Assembly: GCA_036266975.1 (NCBI GenBank)
Contig: DATAWZ010000002.1
Span: 1 to 20,504 of the forward strand
Length of the DNA: 20,504 nt
Direction of reading: 5' to 3'
Source of the DNA: DATAWZ01 sp036266975
Lineage (GTDB): Bacteria; Actinomycetota; Thermoleophilia; Solirubrobacterales; Solirubrobacteraceae
Numbering within the stretch: position 1 is the stretch's first letter; every line of letters begins with the position of its first letter. The position numbers and the translations under genes were made by a program. Under the pieces are notes generated by a model, which was given only the letters and a program-made list of their open reading frames with translations, was not told where the DNA came from and searched no databases. Below are positions 1 through 8,139 of this stretch, one piece after another.

Positions 1-142
1 GCTCCCGCTTCGCGGCTGCAAATCTTCGCCTGGCGGCGTCCTCGGGAGCCGAAACAGCGCTGCTATTCCGGCTCCCTGCGTCCTGGCCATGCTCGATTTT
101 CGCTCGCGAATCGACGAGCGGATTTACCGGAGGCACCACTAG
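1..142. repeat. Left copy of inverted-repeat-ended intergenic element (truncated by window edge)
   Basis: Bases 1-117 match 20388-20504 in the same orientation with a single difference (C at 55, T at 20442). The element continues to a terminal CTAG at 139-142. Its last 27 bases (116-142), reverse complemented, match the first 27 bases of the right copy (20365-20391) at 23 of 27 positions, so the element has terminal inverted repeats. A hairpin with a 15-base stem and 3-base loop lies at 44-76, and a second hairpin has arms at 93-98 and 109-114. No protein is encoded. The element ends 22 bases from the stop of the last mce gene and fills the downstream gap. It resembles a MITE or a structured intergenic repeat; I do not recognise the family. 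About 23 bases of its left end lie outside the window. Confidence 0.85.
44..76 (-). other. Central hairpin of the left repeat copy
   Basis: Arms 44-58 and 62-76 flank a 3-base loop. As plus-strand sequence, 13 of 15 pairs are Watson-Crick, with A-C oppositions at 52/68 and 55/65. Read as minus-strand RNA, both become G-U wobbles, giving 15 of 15 pairs. The same hairpin in the right copy is at 20431-20463, where 55 is T and only one wobble is needed. In the left copy the minus strand is the one read by transcription leaving the mce operon, so it could act as a 3'-end or stabilising structure. No T-tract was seen to support a standard intrinsic terminator. Confidence 0.6.
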
Positions 143-164
143 GCCGTGCCCCTTTCGCTGCCGG

Positions 165-1433
165 TCATCCGCTGCATACCGTGGATCCGAGGATCGGGTC
201 GAGGATCGCGCCCAGCGCGGGCTGGGCGGCGAGCTCGGAGCAGGAGACGAGCAGCTCGCCGTGCAGCTCGTGTCCGTTGGCGTCGGCCACCGAGGCGACC
301 GAGTCGACGTTGTGCGCGAACCAGGCGATCCAGAACAGGTAGCTCTGCACGTTGCCGCCCTGGTTGTAGCCGGCCTCATTGACCGTGTAGTTGAGGACCT
401 GGAAGCTGCTCGACAGGTCCGGCGTCATCGCGATCAGGTGGGTGCCGATCGGGATCAGCTCGGAGACGATCGGCTTGGCCGTCTGCACGAGCGGGCGCAC
501 GGTCTTCTGAATCGCCGGGGTGGCGACCTTCAGCAGCTTGCCGGTGGCCGACAGGGCGGCGGGAGCGGCCTGGACGCCGGGCTCGAGCGCGTTGAGGGTC
601 GGGCCCAGCTCCTGCGCGAGCGGCGTGGCGTCGGTGAGCGTACGCTGGGCGGCCGAGAGCGTGCCCGGCAGTTGGGCGATCGAGCTCTTCAGGGCGGTGT
701 CCTGGCTGGCCAGCGCGCGCAGCGTCTGATCCCCGGCGACGACCACCTGCCCGATCTGGTTGTCGCGCTCGCCAGCGGCCACCGCGAGTACGGCGAGGTT
801 GTGCACGAGCTGCGAGAGCGCCACGCGCCGCTCGTCGAGTGCGTGGGCGAGCGTGTGGACCTGCTCGCTGGTCGGCCCGAGCGTCTCCAGCAGAGCCCGC
901 AGGTTCGGACCCTGGCCGTCCAGGCCGGCGCCGGCCGCCTGGGCGAGCGTGGTGAAGTACTGGCGCGAGTCGCTGTCCAGCGCGTCCAGGAAGTCGTCGG
1001 ACTGGAGCGGCGCCGTGGTCTGGGCCACCGGGATCAGTTCGCCGCTGTGCAGCACGTGCCCGGGCGGCCCGCCCGGGGTGATGTCGATCTGCATGTCGTC
1101 CAGCGGCGTGTTGGGATACAGCACCGCGGTCGCGTTGGAGTACACGCGCCCGAGCTTGTGCTTGTCGATCGTCATGCTCACGATCGACCGCCCGTCTTGG
1201 AGGGTCACGCCGTTGATCTGGCCGACCTTCACCCCGGCCACGTTGGCGGGCTCGCCCAGGCCGGGCACGAGACCGGTGCTGTTGGGGAACTCGGCGCGCA
1301 CCGTGTAGGTGTCGGCGAAGGGCAGCTGCAGGCGCTGGTGCACGAGGATGTAGCCCGCGGCGATGAGCGAGGCCAGCGCGAAGATCACGATCCAGGCCAC
1401 GTAGCGGCCGTAGGCGCGGACGGCGCGCTTCAC
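165..1433 (-). CDS. MCE family protein, fifth and last of the operon
   Basis: A 422-residue MCE (MlaD-like) protein. It has a short basic N-terminus, one membrane segment at about residues 13-30, an MCE domain at about 43-122 (with VAGVKVGQINGV around 65-76), then a long Ala/Leu-rich helical region typical of actinobacterial Mce proteins. MCE subunits are thought to assemble into a periplasmic tunnel that carries lipids to the YrbE permease. The GTG start overlaps the upstream stop as GTGA at 1430-1433, which fixes the start and implies translational coupling. A C-terminal region with two Cys (around 397 and 420) could form a disulfide. This is the terminal gene of the operon: a repeat element follows and no sixth mce gene is seen before the window edge. 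The family is clear; the transported lipid is unknown. Confidence 0.9.
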   Translation of the reverse strand: MKRAVRAYGRYVAWIVIFALASLIAAGYILVHQRLQLPFADTYTVRAEFPNSTGLVPGLGEPANVAGVKVGQINGVTLQDGRSIVSMTIDKHKLGRVYSNATAVLYPNTPLDDMQIDITPGGPPGHVLHSGELIPVAQTTAPLQSDDFLDALDSDSRQYFTTLAQAAGAGLDGQGPNLRALLETLGPTSEQVHTLAHALDERRVALSQLVHNLAVLAVAAGERDNQIGQVVVAGDQTLRALASQDTALKSSIAQLPGTLSAAQRTLTDATPLAQELGPTLNALEPGVQAAPAALSATGKLLKVATPAIQKTVRPLVQTAKPIVSELIPIGTHLIAMTPDLSSSFQVLNYTVNEAGYNQGGNVQSYLFWIAWFAHNVDSVASVADANGHELHGELLVSCSELAAQPALGAILDPILGSTVCSG

Positions 1434-3028
1434 TTGACGACCTCCGACACGTGGCGGTCACGGAGCGGCGGGTGAAGGACGAGCGAGCGCAGCAGGCTCG
1501 AGGTCAGGCCGCCGGTGCCGACCGATCCGCTCGCGCGCTGGTCGGAGGAGCCCGAGGCCGCGTTCAGGTTGACCGCGGGCTGGCTCGCGCACGTTTGGTT
1601 GGGCTTGAACGCGGGGCCCCCTCCCGTGCCGTTCCACAGCGGCCGCGCCCCGATCAGCGGTCCCGGAGCGCTGCCGGTGAGCGCGCCCAGCCCGGGAATG
1701 TTGCCGGTCGACACGCCGACCTGGCCGAGGCCCAGATAGCGGGCCCAGTAGCCGTCGGCGTCGAAGCTCTGCGCCTCGCCGGCGGCGTTGGCGAGCGCGT
1801 GGGCCAGGTCCATCCACACCGGCTCGCCGGTCGAGAGCGCGCCGTCGTTCAGGGTGCTGTTCAGCACCGGCACGACCTGCGAGGTCAGGCACTGGGCGAC
1901 TGGGGTCACCTTGGGCAGCAGCGTGTTCAGCTCGCTCTCGAGCGTGGGCAGGACCTGCACGACCGGGTGCAGCACGCCGATCAGCGAGGGCAGCTCGCTT
2001 GGCTGGGAGAGGTCCTTGAGCTGGTCCAGGGCCGGCGCCGCCGCCTTCAGGACGGGCGGGGCGGCGCGCAGCGCGGGCTGGACGTTCCTCGAGAAGCGCT
2101 CGAGCGGCGCCAGCGAGCTGTCGATCGCGTCCAGGGCGGGCGGGGTGGCCTGCAGCGTGCGATCGAATGCCGGGATCGACGCCGACAGCGCGCCGTCCTC
2201 GGAGGCGAGCGCGCCGGCGACCTGGTTCTCGCCTGCGATCAGGTCGCCGAGCTGCGCGTCGTGCCGGCCGAGCTCGTGCACGACGCTCGCCGCGCCGTCG
2301 ATCAGGTGCGAGAGGTCGTCGGGCGTCTCGCCCTGCGCGGCCTGCGAGACGATGGCCGCGTCGCGCAGCGTCGGCGCCAGCTCGAGCGTGGCCGTGTGCA
2401 GCCCTTGGGCACCGCCACCGGAGAGCCCCTGAGCGAGCCCGTGCAGTGCGTCGATCAGGCTCTGCCGGGTCGACAGGTTCAGCGTCGAGAGCACGGTGAA
2501 GAACTGCACCGGCGCGGCGGTGTGGGGCTCGGGGATCGTGTAGCCGCTGCCCACGCGCGGCGCGCTCGGGCTTCCCGGGTCGAGCTGGATATAGAAGCTC
2601 CCCTCCAGGAACAGGCGCGGGCGGATCTTCAGCGTCGCGTCGGAGTGGATCGGCCGGCCCTGGCTGGAGATCACCATCTTGATGTCGGCGGTCGTCCCGG
2701 GGCCCCGCGAGACCGCCGTGATCTCGCCGACGGTCACGCCGGCGATGCGCACCGGGGAGCCCGGGCGCAGCTGGGTGGCGTTGGCGACGTTCGCGTTCAG
2801 CGTCCAGCGCGGCGTGAACGGGATCCGCTTGGTGAAGCCGAAGAAGGTAAGCAGCACGAGAAACACGATGAAGGCGATGCCGACCTTCAGCGGGTCGCGC
2901 TGCGTGCCCCGCCGGCGCTTCTTCTTGGCCGTGCGGTGAGGCCGATCGGCGGGCGCGGCGGCGGCGCCAGACGGGGCTGGCGCGGGGCCCGGCTCGCCGG
3001 CATCCGGCCGGCTGGGCCACCCGCTCAC
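1430..3028 (-). CDS. MCE family protein, fourth of the operon, with long cytoplasmic N-terminal extension
   Basis: A 532-residue MCE protein. Residues 1-48 form a Pro/Ala-rich then strongly basic cytoplasmic segment (KKKRRR at 35-40), unusual next to its paralogues, which have 10-15 residues before the membrane. A single membrane helix lies at about 49-65 and the MCE domain at about 72-155 (VRIAGVTVGEI is recognisable). A long helical Ala/Leu-rich region and a low-complexity Gly/Ser tail follow. The GTG start shares bases with the upstream stop (GTGA, 3025-3028). A later start would cut into the basic segment and lose the overlap, so the long form is preferred. It is expected to be one subunit of the lipid-transport tunnel built by this operon. 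Confidence 0.88.
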   Translation of the reverse strand: MSGWPSRPDAGEPGPAPAPSGAAAAPADRPHRTAKKKRRRGTQRDPLKVGIAFIVFLVLLTFFGFTKRIPFTPRWTLNANVANATQLRPGSPVRIAGVTVGEITAVSRGPGTTADIKMVISSQGRPIHSDATLKIRPRLFLEGSFYIQLDPGSPSAPRVGSGYTIPEPHTAAPVQFFTVLSTLNLSTRQSLIDALHGLAQGLSGGGAQGLHTATLELAPTLRDAAIVSQAAQGETPDDLSHLIDGAASVVHELGRHDAQLGDLIAGENQVAGALASEDGALSASIPAFDRTLQATPPALDAIDSSLAPLERFSRNVQPALRAAPPVLKAAAPALDQLKDLSQPSELPSLIGVLHPVVQVLPTLESELNTLLPKVTPVAQCLTSQVVPVLNSTLNDGALSTGEPVWMDLAHALANAAGEAQSFDADGYWARYLGLGQVGVSTGNIPGLGALTGSAPGPLIGARPLWNGTGGGPAFKPNQTCASQPAVNLNAASGSSDQRASGSVGTGGLTSSLLRSLVLHPPLRDRHVSEVVK

Positions 3029-4443
3029 GGCCTCTCTCCGGGGATCTTGGCCAGCAGGCCGGCCGCCTGGGCCAGCGCGGTGGCGCTCGCCGGCGGTGCC
3101 GTCTGATCGACGCCGTGGGTGAAGCCGCCGCTCGGAGGCGTGAGCGACTGCCCGGCGGTGAACGGCTCGTTGCCGGCCTGGCAGGCGGTCGCGTTCTCGA
3201 TCGGGTAGAAGTCGGCGTGCAGGTCGGGGTCGGGAGTGGCGTTCTCGAAGTTCTGTCCGGTGCCGAGCATCGGCGTGATCGACAGGAACGGACCGGCGGT
3301 GTCGCCCTCGCTGACCGTCGAGCCGAGGTTGCGCAGCAGCACGCTGAACACGTTGCAGTCCTCCTGGGCCGGGGCGAGCACGGCCAGGCCCGTGGCGCTG
3401 GTCGAGATCGTCGCGCTCAGCTCGGTGAGGCTGTTCTTGAGCGTGGAGCTCTGCGGCGGGACGACCGAGCTGATCGCGTTGACCAGGCTGCTCAGCGGCG
3501 CGGCGAGCGTCCTCGCCAGGTGCAGCGCGTGCGGCCCGGCGGCGAGCGCGACCCCCAGCCGGTGACTCGCCGTCCCCAGCAGCCGGGCGGCAGGCTCCAG
3601 CGCCCGGGCGATCGAGGCGGCATCGGCGATCACCGGCGTGGCCGCGGTGAGCGCGGTCGTCCCGGTGCTCTCCACGCCGGGCAGGTCATCGATCGTCTGG
3701 CCCAGCGCGTTGTCGGCGTCGGCCAGCGCACGCAGGGTGACGTCGCCCTGTCCGACCAGATCACCGAGCTGCGCGCTGACCGGGGCGAGCGCCGAGCTCA
3801 GCTCGTAGAAGCCGCTGATGAAGCCGGGTATGTCGGTGCGCGGCTCGAGCAGGATCGTCGCCAGGTGCTGGAGCGGGGGCAGCACGCCGCTGATCGCGCC
3901 GATCGTCTCGTTGAGGTCATCGCCGCGCCCGGCGACCGCGTCGCCCAGGCCGCCGATCACCCCCTGGATGCCGGCCCGGGTCGGGGCGTTGAAGGTCTTG
4001 AAGGCATCGGAGATGTCGACCGTGTTGCGGGCCTGCGAGAGCGGCAGGGTCCCGCCCGGCGCGATCGTCCGGCGCGAGTTGCCCGGGCTCACCGCGAGGT
4101 ACTTCTCGCCCAGGATCGACTGCGGGCGTACCTGCACGGTCGTATTGACCGGCAGGCGCAGGTTGTGGTCGAGCGCGAGGCCGAGCTTGGCGTACGGCGG
4201 ATTGCCCACCTCGGCGGTCATGTTCTTGACGATGCCCACCAGGGCGCCGCCGATCCGCACCTGGTCGCCGGGCACCAGCTCGGCGCCGTCGTGCAACTCG
4301 ACCTTGACGTTGTAGGTGGGAACGAACGGCAGGCCCTTGTCGGCGTCGTAGGCGATGAACGTGCCGATCACCAGCGCGAGCACGATCAGCGTGCCCAGCA
4401 GCACGGGGTTGTCGAACGGCGTTGAGCGCTTGCTGCGTTTCAC
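3025..4443 (-). CDS. MCE family protein, third of the operon
   Basis: A 472-residue MCE protein with a basic N-terminus (VKRSKRS), a membrane segment at about 14-32 and an MCE domain at about 44-122 (VRIGGALVGIVKNM, then SILGEKYLAVSPG). A long alpha-helical Ala/Leu-rich tail follows, ending in a Pro/Ser-rich segment. The GTG start lies within GTGA (4440-4443), overlapping the stop of the lipoprotein gene. An open frame extends farther upstream, but there it runs antisense-like through the lipoprotein coding region with Arg-rich composition, so it is not used. Two Cys near the C-terminus (in QEDCNVF and ATACQAG) may form a disulfide. It is predicted to act with the other MCE proteins and the YrbE permease. 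Confidence 0.9.
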   Translation of the reverse strand: MKRSKRSTPFDNPVLLGTLIVLALVIGTFIAYDADKGLPFVPTYNVKVELHDGAELVPGDQVRIGGALVGIVKNMTAEVGNPPYAKLGLALDHNLRLPVNTTVQVRPQSILGEKYLAVSPGNSRRTIAPGGTLPLSQARNTVDISDAFKTFNAPTRAGIQGVIGGLGDAVAGRGDDLNETIGAISGVLPPLQHLATILLEPRTDIPGFISGFYELSSALAPVSAQLGDLVGQGDVTLRALADADNALGQTIDDLPGVESTGTTALTAATPVIADAASIARALEPAARLLGTASHRLGVALAAGPHALHLARTLAAPLSSLVNAISSVVPPQSSTLKNSLTELSATISTSATGLAVLAPAQEDCNVFSVLLRNLGSTVSEGDTAGPFLSITPMLGTGQNFENATPDPDLHADFYPIENATACQAGNEPFTAGQSLTPPSGGFTHGVDQTAPPASATALAQAAGLLAKIPGERP

Positions 4444-6005
4444 TTGAGCAGGTAATTGAGCAGCAGCTTGACGCTGTTGCCGTTGTCGGCGGAGCCGCTG
4501 CTGCGGTTGCCGCCCGAATTCGACGAGGAGCCGCCGCCGAGCAGCGACTGCACGCCGCTGAGCAGCTGGCCGACGAGGTTCTGGGCCTGGGCACCGGCGC
4601 CCTGCACCGCGCCGGTGACGCTCTGCACGATGCTCTGGATCGGCTGGGTGACCGCGCTGACCGGCGCGGCCGGCGTGCCGGCGCTCCCCGAGCTCGACGG
4701 CTTCGACGGGCTCGTCGAGGACTGGGTGGGCGTCGTCGTGGGGGCGGTCTTCTGCTGGGTGTGCCCGGCGACGGTCACCGTGCGCTGCGCGCCGTTCGGA
4801 TACCACGCGCTGCAGCCGGCGACCGGCGCGGTGGAGAAGCCGATGCAGCCGTTCAGGAGCAGGCTGGCCGGGAGCACGTGGGAGATCCCGTCGTAGGGAG
4901 CCGCCGCCGAGGCGACGTTGTAGGAGAAGCCGAGCAGGTTCTCGACGAAGCCGCTGTTGCGCATATTGACGAGCAGGTCCTTGAGCGTCTCGCTCGTCGG
5001 GTCGGCGGCGCTGACGAAGCCTTCGAGCTGGTTCACCAGCGGCGAGGCCTGGGTCAGCGTGGTGTTCGCGCGCGAGAGCACCGGGGTGAGCGCGTTCAGC
5101 GCGGGCACCCCGGCCTGGGAGAACGGCGTGAGCTCATCGACGACCCGGTTCACGCTCGGCGCCGCGGCCCGCAGGCTCTCGAGCAGCGGCGTCCCGGCCG
5201 CCGCGAAGGAGTCGAGCTCCTTCAGCGCCGGCTTGGCGGCGTTCAGCAGCGCGGGCAGCCGCTGGATGTCCAGCGAGAGGTTGCTCGAGTGGGCGGCGGT
5301 GGTGCGCGCGACCGTGGCCGCTCGGTCGATGAAGTCCTGCACCTGCGGGCTGCGCTTGGCGAGCTGGGCGACGACCGCGCCCGTCGCGGCGACCGAGTCG
5401 GCCAGCTCGGTGCGCTGATGGTTGACCAGTGCGATTGCCTGGTTGGCCAGGCGCAGCGCGGGATTGGCGCGCTCGAGGATCGCGTTCAGGTCGCCGCCGC
5501 GGCCGGCGAAGCCCGCGCCGAGCTCGTTGATCAGCACGGTCAGGCGGTCGGCGGTCGGCGTGGCCCAGATGTTGAACAGGTCGGTGATCGCCACCGGCTC
5601 GGTGTCGTGGCCGACCGGCACGGTCGGCGGCGAGCCGCCGGTGCCCCGCAGCGGAGGCGAGTTCGGCGTGCCCGGGTCGCAGTCGACGTAGTTCTCCGCG
5701 ATCAGGCCTTCGGGCTTGATCTCGCAGCTCGCGTTCTGATGGAAGGGCGCGAACTGCGACGGGAACTTCATCTCGATGCGCGCCTGGTAGTTCGGCGTCA
5801 AATCGACGCCCTGGATCGAGCCGACCTTGGCGCCCGCCACCTCGACGAGCTGGCCGTTGATGATCCCCTTGGCGTCATCGAAGATCGCGTCGACGCGGAA
5901 GCTGCCGCCGCCTGCGTTGCCCGACGAGCCGCCGCAGGCGGCGAGCACCGTGGCGGCGATCGCCGTCAACACCAGGCCGAGGATCGCGGCGGCTACCCGC
6001 TTCAT
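4440..6005 (-). CDS. MCE family lipoprotein (second of five MCE proteins)
   Basis: A 521-residue MCE lipoprotein. The signal sequence MKRVAAAILGLVLTAIAATV is followed by the lipobox LAAC with the lipidated Cys at residue 24. The MCE domain is at about 36-112, the helical region follows, and the C-terminal 110 residues or so are Ser/Thr/Pro/Gly-rich, including a GGGSSSNSGGN-like stretch. In mycobacterial mce operons the lipoprotein (MceE/Lpr type) is normally fifth of six; here it directly follows the first mce gene. The ATG overlaps the upstream stop (ATGA, 6002-6005). Its frame stays open far upstream through the preceding gene, but only this start gives a lipoprotein signal. It is expected to be anchored by lipid and to line or cap the transport tunnel. 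Confidence 0.92.
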   Translation of the reverse strand: MKRVAAAILGLVLTAIAATVLAACGGSSGNAGGGSFRVDAIFDDAKGIINGQLVEVAGAKVGSIQGVDLTPNYQARIEMKFPSQFAPFHQNASCEIKPEGLIAENYVDCDPGTPNSPPLRGTGGSPPTVPVGHDTEPVAITDLFNIWATPTADRLTVLINELGAGFAGRGGDLNAILERANPALRLANQAIALVNHQRTELADSVAATGAVVAQLAKRSPQVQDFIDRAATVARTTAAHSSNLSLDIQRLPALLNAAKPALKELDSFAAAGTPLLESLRAAAPSVNRVVDELTPFSQAGVPALNALTPVLSRANTTLTQASPLVNQLEGFVSAADPTSETLKDLLVNMRNSGFVENLLGFSYNVASAAAPYDGISHVLPASLLLNGCIGFSTAPVAGCSAWYPNGAQRTVTVAGHTQQKTAPTTTPTQSSTSPSKPSSSGSAGTPAAPVSAVTQPIQSIVQSVTGAVQGAGAQAQNLVGQLLSGVQSLLGGGSSSNSGGNRSSGSADNGNSVKLLLNYLLK

Positions 6006-7345
6006 GGCGCGGTCAGGTCGTCGCTGGGATCGCACAGCGACGCGTTGGGGATGAACGGGTTGGACTTGTCGTCGGCCGGGGCGATCACGCCGCCCGGACA
6101 CGTTTTGGTCAACCCGGTGCGCTGGTTGATGAGCGCCTCGAGCGGCGCGGCGGACGCTCCGAGCAACTGCCCCAGCGGGGACCCCGGTGACCCGAGCGCG
6201 GCGACACGCACGAAGTGCCCGTTGGCGTCGTAGTCCGAGGAGGCGCCGCCGCCCAGGCCATGCAGGATGCCCTGGACCGCGTCCGGGGTGTAGGGACGCA
6301 GCCCGGTGACGATCGGCAGCAGCTGCTGCAGCGCGGCGCTCGTCGAGTTCAACGCCGGTACCCCGACCGACGCCACCGGCGGCAAGCCGTTCAGCGCCGT
6401 CTCCAGCGAGGGGAGCAGGTGCAGCAGGTGCTCGAGTGCGGGGTTGGCCGCCCGGGCGGTGGGGACGAACCGGCGCAGCACTCCGGCCAGCGGCCCGGCC
6501 ACGGGCTCGGCCAGGCGCAGCGCCGGCTGCACGTCCTGCAGGGCGGTGCGCAGCGGCGCGAGCGTCGCGGTGGTCTGGTTGAGCACGGCCGGGGCGCGGC
6601 TGAGCGCGTCCTCGAACGCATCGCGCTCGGAGGCGACGGCCTGCAGCGTGGTGGCGGTGTTGCTGATGCCCTGCTCGAGGTCGTTCGAGTGCGCGGCCAG
6701 CGTGGACGCGACCGCCGCGCCGTCGTCGATCAGCTCGCGCAGACCGTAGTCCTCGCTGCTGAGCTGGCTGGTGAGCGCTCCGAGCTGGTCGAGCGCCGGG
6801 TTCAGGTAGTGGAAGGCGCGGTTGGCGGCCTTCGCCGTCCCGGCGAAGGCGTTCTCGCCCTGCTGCACGACGGTCTGCACGTCGGAGCGCACCGGCGGAG
6901 TGAGCGAGTCCAGCAGCTCGTCGAGGTCGACGATCGGCCGGGTCTGGCTGGTCGGCAGCGTGGCCCCGCTCGGGTAGGCGGGGGTGTTCGTCGGCCCGGG
7001 CGTGAGGCTGATGAAGCGGTTGGCCACGCCGGACAGGCCGACCGTGCCGATCGTCGCCACCGTGCCCTGGTGCAGCGGCGTGAACTGGTCCCGCTTGATG
7101 TGCAGCACCAGGTCGGCCAGGCCGTCGGGGGTGAGCTCGATCTTCGCGATCGAGCCGATCGAGATCCCGCCGACCTCGACCAGGTCGCCGGGGATCAGCT
7201 GGCCGGCGTCGCGGAACTCGGCGTTGATCACGTACTGGCTCGACCCGCCGGAGACGAGCAGCACGACGATGATCACGACCAGGGCGACGCCGGCGGCGAG
7301 GCCGAGCCGTGCGATCAGACGGCTGTCGGTGCTCGCTTCGCTCAT
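6002..7345 (-). CDS. MCE family protein, first of the operon (MceA position)
   Basis: A 447-residue MCE protein encoded directly after yrbEB, the position of mceA in actinobacterial operons. It has a cytoplasmic N-terminus, a membrane helix at about 12-32, an MCE domain at about 36-117 (VEVGGISIGSIAKIEL and the end motif NRFISLTPG) and a long helical Ala/Leu-rich domain. The C-terminus contains two Cys in a Pro/Asp-rich tail. The start is set by ATGA at 7342-7345 overlapping the yrbEB stop. The open frame continues 125 codons upstream in the shadow of yrbEB and is rejected as coding. The role is inferred from the family: subunit of a periplasmic lipid conduit docking on YrbE. Confidence 0.92.
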   Translation of the reverse strand: MSEASTDSRLIARLGLAAGVALVVIIVVLLVSGGSSQYVINAEFRDAGQLIPGDLVEVGGISIGSIAKIELTPDGLADLVLHIKRDQFTPLHQGTVATIGTVGLSGVANRFISLTPGPTNTPAYPSGATLPTSQTRPIVDLDELLDSLTPPVRSDVQTVVQQGENAFAGTAKAANRAFHYLNPALDQLGALTSQLSSEDYGLRELIDDGAAVASTLAAHSNDLEQGISNTATTLQAVASERDAFEDALSRAPAVLNQTTATLAPLRTALQDVQPALRLAEPVAGPLAGVLRRFVPTARAANPALEHLLHLLPSLETALNGLPPVASVGVPALNSTSAALQQLLPIVTGLRPYTPDAVQGILHGLGGGASSDYDANGHFVRVAALGSPGSPLGQLLGASAAPLEALINQRTGLTKTCPGGVIAPADDKSNPFIPNASLCDPSDDLTAP

Positions 7346-8139
7346 CCGCCGATTGGGGCCCGCGCGTTCCCGCCCCAGAAGATTTGCGATCCGAGCAGGC
7401 CGATGAAGTGCACGCCGAGGATGTTGATCGCCATCGACTTGGCGGTCGCGGCCCCCACGCCGACCGGCCCACCGCCGGCGTTGTAGCCGAAATAGCACGA
7501 GACGAGCACGATGAACGTCGCCATCGTCATCGCCTTTATCAGCGAGTAGAGCGTGTCCATGGGACTCTGGAACTGCCAGAAGATCTGTAGGTAGCCGCCC
7601 GAGGAAACGTGCGCGATCTCCTGCACCACGGCGATGTAGGAGCCGACGTAGCCGACGCTCACCGCCGCGATGTAGACGAACGGGATCACCATCCACATCC
7701 CCAGCAGCCGCGTGCAGCACAGGTAGACCAGAGAGTCGAAGCCCATGACCTCCAGGGCGTCGATCTCATCGGAGATGCGCATCGATCCGAGCTCGGCCAC
7801 GAAGCCCGTGCCGACCTTCGCCGCCATCATGTAGCCGAACGCGTAGGGGGTGACCTCGCGCAGGTCGCACAGGGCGGTGAACGCCCCGGCCACCGAGGGC
7901 GCACCGACGGCCTGGGTCGCGTAGGCGCCCTCGATCCCGCACTCCAGGCCGAGCACGAAGACCAAGCCGAAGATGATGATCACCGAGCCGGTGATCAGGA
8001 TTCCGGCCTGGCGCAGCGCCTCACCGAAGAAGCGCATCACGCGCCCGGAGTAGACGCCGGCCAGGATGCGGCTGCAGAACGAGACCAACTCGCCCGTCGC
8101 CACCAGCAGCTGGCGCGGCGCTGCGATGAGTCCGGTCAT
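7342..8139 (-). CDS. yrbEB: YrbE/MlaE-type ABC transporter permease (YrbEB)
   Basis: A 265-residue integral membrane protein of the MlaE/YrbE family, with about five hydrophobic segments. The conserved cytoplasmic-loop motif DEIDALEVMG is at 124-133, matching the EExDAL signature that contacts the ABC ATPase. It is expected to pair with YrbEA in the inner membrane as the permease of an Mce lipid importer. Its ATG overlaps the yrbEA stop (ATGA, 8136-8139), and its own stop overlaps the first mce start. No ATPase (MceG/Mkl) is encoded in the window, so one encoded elsewhere would be needed. Length is normal for the family. Confidence 0.95.
   Translation of the reverse strand: MTGLIAAPRQLLVATGELVSFCSRILAGVYSGRVMRFFGEALRQAGILITGSVIIIFGLVFVLGLECGIEGAYATQAVGAPSVAGAFTALCDLREVTPYAFGYMMAAKVGTGFVAELGSMRISDEIDALEVMGFDSLVYLCCTRLLGMWMVIPFVYIAAVSVGYVGSYIAVVQEIAHVSSGGYLQIFWQFQSPMDTLYSLIKAMTMATFIVLVSCYFGYNAGGGPVGVGAATAKSMAINILGVHFIGLLGSQIFWGGNARAPIGG

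Noticed and set aside
1451..6233. Long plus-strand open frames opposite the mce genes
   Set aside because: They are Arg/Gly/Val-rich antisense frames kept open by high GC. They lack recognisable domains and overlap well-supported MCE genes.
7346..7720. N-terminal extension of the first MCE protein through yrbEB
   Set aside because: The extension reads through yrbEB in another frame and is His/Arg-rich. The ATGA overlap start gives a normal Mce N-terminus with a membrane helix.
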